Shown: positions 41,566-43,026 of the stretch, piece after piece
How positions within the stretch are numbered: the stretch's first letter is position 1
Layout of the letters: the number at the start of each line of letters is the position of its first letter
Origin: Candidatus Woesearchaeota archaeon
GTDB taxonomy: Archaea > Nanobdellota > Nanobdellia > Woesearchaeales > GW2011-AR4
Direction: 5' to 3'
NCBI GenBank assembly: GCA_019323655.1
Contig: JAHWGX010000063.1
Span: 1-43,026 of the forward strand
DNA length: 43,026 nt
Position numbers and translations under genes: made by a program
The notes under the pieces: model-generated
The model's database searches: none
Seen by the model: the letters and a program-made list of their open reading frames with translations, nothing else
Told to the model about the DNA's origin: nothing

Positions 41566-41885
41566 AGGCCCCCACGCTCGAATTCTTTTCGAAACCACCC
41601 CAATAAATCAAACCCGGGGGCCGCTTATTTTATCGAAAGCCGTGTTTAGCAAGATAAACACGGAATTCAGGGAAAAAGAGGTGATGCGGGTGGATTAAAT
41701 GGGGGTAGTATTATTTCTAACTATTTGACATGATGGCTGTGCCGGAGCAGAACTGAAGTAAAAATGGGCTATCAGGATAGTGCTTTGTTAATCTGTTTGC
41801 TAACAACACGCACCATTTTGGTTAATATCATTTTTTTATTCTGCCCACCCGCCTCCCCTAAATCAGGCACAGCCTCTTATTCTTA
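41566..41885. ncRNA. Highly structured intergenic region, candidate non-coding RNA
   Basis: A 383-nt gene-free gap with many paired segments. Hairpin GGCCCCC/GGGGGCC (41567-41573 with about 41606-41612). CCGTGTTTA/TAAACACGG around 41640-41663. A nested stem: GGCTGTGCC (41735-41743) with GGCACAGCC (41866-41874); GAGCAGAA (41745-41752) with TTCTGCCC (41839-41846); AAAATGG (41761-41767) with CCATTTT (41813-41819); inner hairpin GTGC..TTGTTA (41780-41790) with TAACAA..GCAC (41801-41813). GCGGGTGG (41686-41693) can also pair with CCACCCGC (41845-41852), giving a pseudoknot. Strand not certain. No known archaeal RNA motif (RNase P, SRP, 5S) was found. Confidence 0.5.
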
Positions 41886-41942
41886 ACAAGTTTACTTTGC
41901 AAAAAAATAAAATTTAAAAACAACTAATTATACAGCGAGTTT

Positions 41943-42572
41943 ATGATTGATATAGGCAAGCTGAAAAAAGAGCAGCTGAAGCTGGCAGAAAAAGTAACCT
42001 TAAGTGACGGCTTTAAGAGAATAAAAACAATTGGCGGCGCTGACCAGGCTAGTGTGGGCAGTAAAATAATTTCTTCAATCGCTGTTTGCGATTATAAAAA
42101 TCTGGAGGCTATCGAGGAAAAACATGCAATAGCCGATGCAGCAATCCCTTATATAAGCGGATTTTTGTTTTATAAAGAAGGGCCTGCAATAATAGAAGCT
42201 TTTAATTTGCTGGAGAACAAGCCGGATGTGCTTATTGTAAAGGGAAACGGCATATTGCACCCAAGAAGGATAGGCATGGCAAGCCAGCTTGGTGTTTTGC
42301 TGGATACAGCCACTATAGGAGTTGCAAAGAACCTTATGCTTGGTCAAGTAAGGGAAAAAACAGTTTATGTTGAAAAAGAGGCAAGAGGGTACGAGCTAAT
42401 TACAAGGGAATATGCAAATCCCATTTATATAAGCCCGGGCAATAAAATTTCACTGAAAACAAGCCTTGAAGTGGTGAAAAAGTGCTTAAGGTATCCGCAT
42501 AAGCTGCCAATGCCCCTACATCTGGCGCATAAAAACACAAATAAGGTAAAAAAAGAAATTGCCGATGGTTAG
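41943..42572 (+). CDS. nfi: Endonuclease V (deoxyinosine), altered active site
   Basis: 209 residues. Family blocks: GGADQAS (Asp34), PYISGFLFYKEGPAIIEAF (Glu79), GNGILHPRRIGMASQLG (His106), TIGVAK (Lys129) and LPMPLHLAHKNTN (C-terminal His). The normal DGxG motif, whose Asp coordinates the catalytic metal, reads VKGNG here, with Lys100 in that place. It may be inactive, use a shifted residue, or have a new role. A TATA-like AATTTAAAAA (about 41911-41920) is 23-32 nt upstream of the ATG, leaderless type. It is followed by tRNA-Val. Confidence 0.9.
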   Translation: MIDIGKLKKEQLKLAEKVTLSDGFKRIKTIGGADQASVGSKIISSIAVCDYKNLEAIEEKHAIADAAIPYISGFLFYKEGPAIIEAFNLLENKPDVLIVKGNGILHPRRIGMASQLGVLLDTATIGVAKNLMLGQVREKTVYVEKEARGYELITREYANPIYISPGNKISLKTSLEVVKKCLRYPHKLPMPLHLAHKNTNKVKKEIADG

Positions 42573-42610
42573 AAAATATTTTTAAAACCCTGTTGCTTCT
42601 GTGCTTTTGA

Positions 42611-42683
42611 GGGCCCATGGTCTAGCGGCTATGACGTTTCCTTCACAGGGAAAAGGTCCCCAGTTCAAATCTGGGTGGGCCCA
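42611..42683 (+). tRNA. tRNA-Val (CAC)
   Basis: Complete 73-nt cloverleaf: acceptor GGGCCCA/TGGGCCC, D arm GTCT with AGCGGCTA loop, anticodon loop TTCACAG (anticodon CAC at 42644-42646), T arm CCCAG-TTCAAAT-CTGGG and A73. CCA not encoded. TATA box (ATATTTTTAAAA, about 42577-42588) 23-34 nt upstream. No intron. Confidence 0.93.
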
Positions 42684-42700
42684 TTTACATATTGGATTCT

Positions 42701-42858
42701 AAAAGGTGTCGGTGCGAAAGCCTAATCCGCGCTTGTGCGGAGCCTTAGCATGCCTCTCAGCTTCGCAACATTTCATATTGCTCAGGTCGCGCATCACAAT
42801 CCTGCGGAGCTTTATGATTTGGCAAATTACGCACAAGCACCGGCTTTCGCACCAACCA
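42701..42858 (-). ncRNA. Candidate structured RNA on the minus strand
   Basis: Closing stem GGTGCGAAAGCC (42711-42722) with GGCTTTCGCACC (42842-42853), 12 bp perfect, then GCTTGTGCG (42731-42739) with CGCACAAGC (42830-42838), 9 bp perfect. Inside is a smaller hairpin pairing GCGGAGC (42737-42743) with GCTTCGC. The palindromic TATA box CTTTAAATA at 42874-42882 lies about 21-29 nt from 42853, so an RNA on the minus strand could begin exactly at the closing stem; TTTT follows its far end (42701-42704). Function unknown; could also be an inactive inverted repeat. Confidence 0.45.
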
Positions 42859-42873
42859 GAATTCTACAAAAAC

Positions 42874-42882
42874 CTTTAAATA
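42874..42882. promoter_or_regulatory. Shared TATA box
   Basis: CTTTAAATA, whose core TTTAAA is self-complementary. 23 nt to the + strand ATG at 42905 and a similar distance to the minus-strand structured RNA, so it may serve both directions. Confidence 0.5.
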
Positions 42883-42904
42883 CAGACAAGATTGCCCTGT
42901 TTTT

Positions 42905-43026
42905 ATGAGAAGAAAAGATGACGGGGGAAAATGGAAAAAGTTTTTAGTTTACTTTATCGGCTTTGTCATGATCGCAAGTGTTTTCGGAGTGATTTTTTGG
43001 GGAGGTGACAGCACAGTAAGGATGAA
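42905..43026 (+). CDS. Membrane protein, N-terminal fragment (runs off the window)
   Basis: At least 40 residues are visible: MRRKDDGGKWKKFLVYFIG then VMIASVFGVIFW, a basic start followed by one hydrophobic helix, then GGDSTVRM. Type II anchor or uncleaved signal. No family can be named from this length. The ATG sits 23 nt after a TATA box, so it is probably leaderless. Confidence 0.6.
   Translation, partial: MRRKDDGGKWKKFLVYFIGFVMIASVFGVIFWGGDSTVRM

Noticed and set aside
41566..41885. RNase P, SRP or 5S RNA for the structured region
   Set aside because: No GAGGAAAGUC or ACAGAA (RNase P), no GGAA-type SRP helix 8, and no 5S conserved blocks on either strand.

Overview
The window is from an archaeon, most likely a member of the DPANN superphylum (Woesearchaeota-like; this is inference from gene content). 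The evidence for Archaea is direct: a ribosomal superoperon in archaeal order with archaeal/eukaryotic-type proteins (eS4, eL32, eL19, eL34, eL14), Pelota, a DUF106/EMC3-type insertase beside SecY, archaeal-type PheS/PheT, type IV pilin signal peptides of the RGVSPLIATVLLI kind, an XPD-family helicase, and many TATA boxes about 24-30 nt upstream of start codons (leaderless genes).

Layout. (1) 1-9.8 kb, + strand: uL24-eS4-uL5-uS14-uS8-uL6-eL32-eL19-uL18-uS5-uL30-uL15-secY-DUF106, then a pilin-like gene on the minus strand, then eL34 and eL14. The adenylate and cytidylate kinase genes that often lie in this archaeal cluster are not here. (2) 9.8-20 kb, minus strand: pheS-pheT, a Cas4-like membrane nuclease encoded as two overlapping genes, a two-subunit transketolase, a TrmB-type regulator with a perfect palindromic operator, acetyl-CoA synthetase and pelota. 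(3) 20-26.7 kb, + strand: a cell-envelope cluster of five unrecognised proteins (membrane-anchored beta-rich protein, 7-TM protein with a 570-residue Cys-rich outer part, two paralogous lipoproteins, a secreted Cys-rich protein). This is the best candidate for an undescribed system. (4) 26.7-30.4 kb: an IS4-superfamily transposase with mutually exclusive hairpins over its ribosome binding site, two orphan genes and endonuclease III. (5) 30.4-37.8 kb: an AmmeMemoRadiSam-type radical SAM enzyme, a bacterial-type PanD, and a minus-strand operon cobA-nrdJ-GNAT-ogg; then a PfkB kinase, a HIT protein and a tRNA-Ala(GGC) with an apparent intron in the T arm. (6) 37.9-43 kb: an XPD-like helicase, a glutamate 5-kinase-like protein, a small possible DNA-binding protein, endonuclease V with an altered active site, tRNA-Val(CAC), two highly structured intergenic regions that look like non-coding RNAs, and the start of a small membrane protein.

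How it fits together. The first block builds the ribosome and the Sec membrane-insertion site. DNA maintenance is spread over nth, ogg, endoV, the XPD-like helicase and the B12-dependent ribonucleotide reductase, whose cofactor is made by the overlapping cobA. Transketolase, Acs and PfkB suggest a patchy, salvage-type carbon metabolism. Unusual points are the RNR lacking its partner redox cysteine and C-terminal cysteine tail, EndoV with Lys at a catalytic Asp position, a promoter motif shared by pfkB, the proB-like gene and the small 41.2 kb gene, and a hairpin repeat lying at the same distance (56-57 nt) upstream of panD and the helicase gene.
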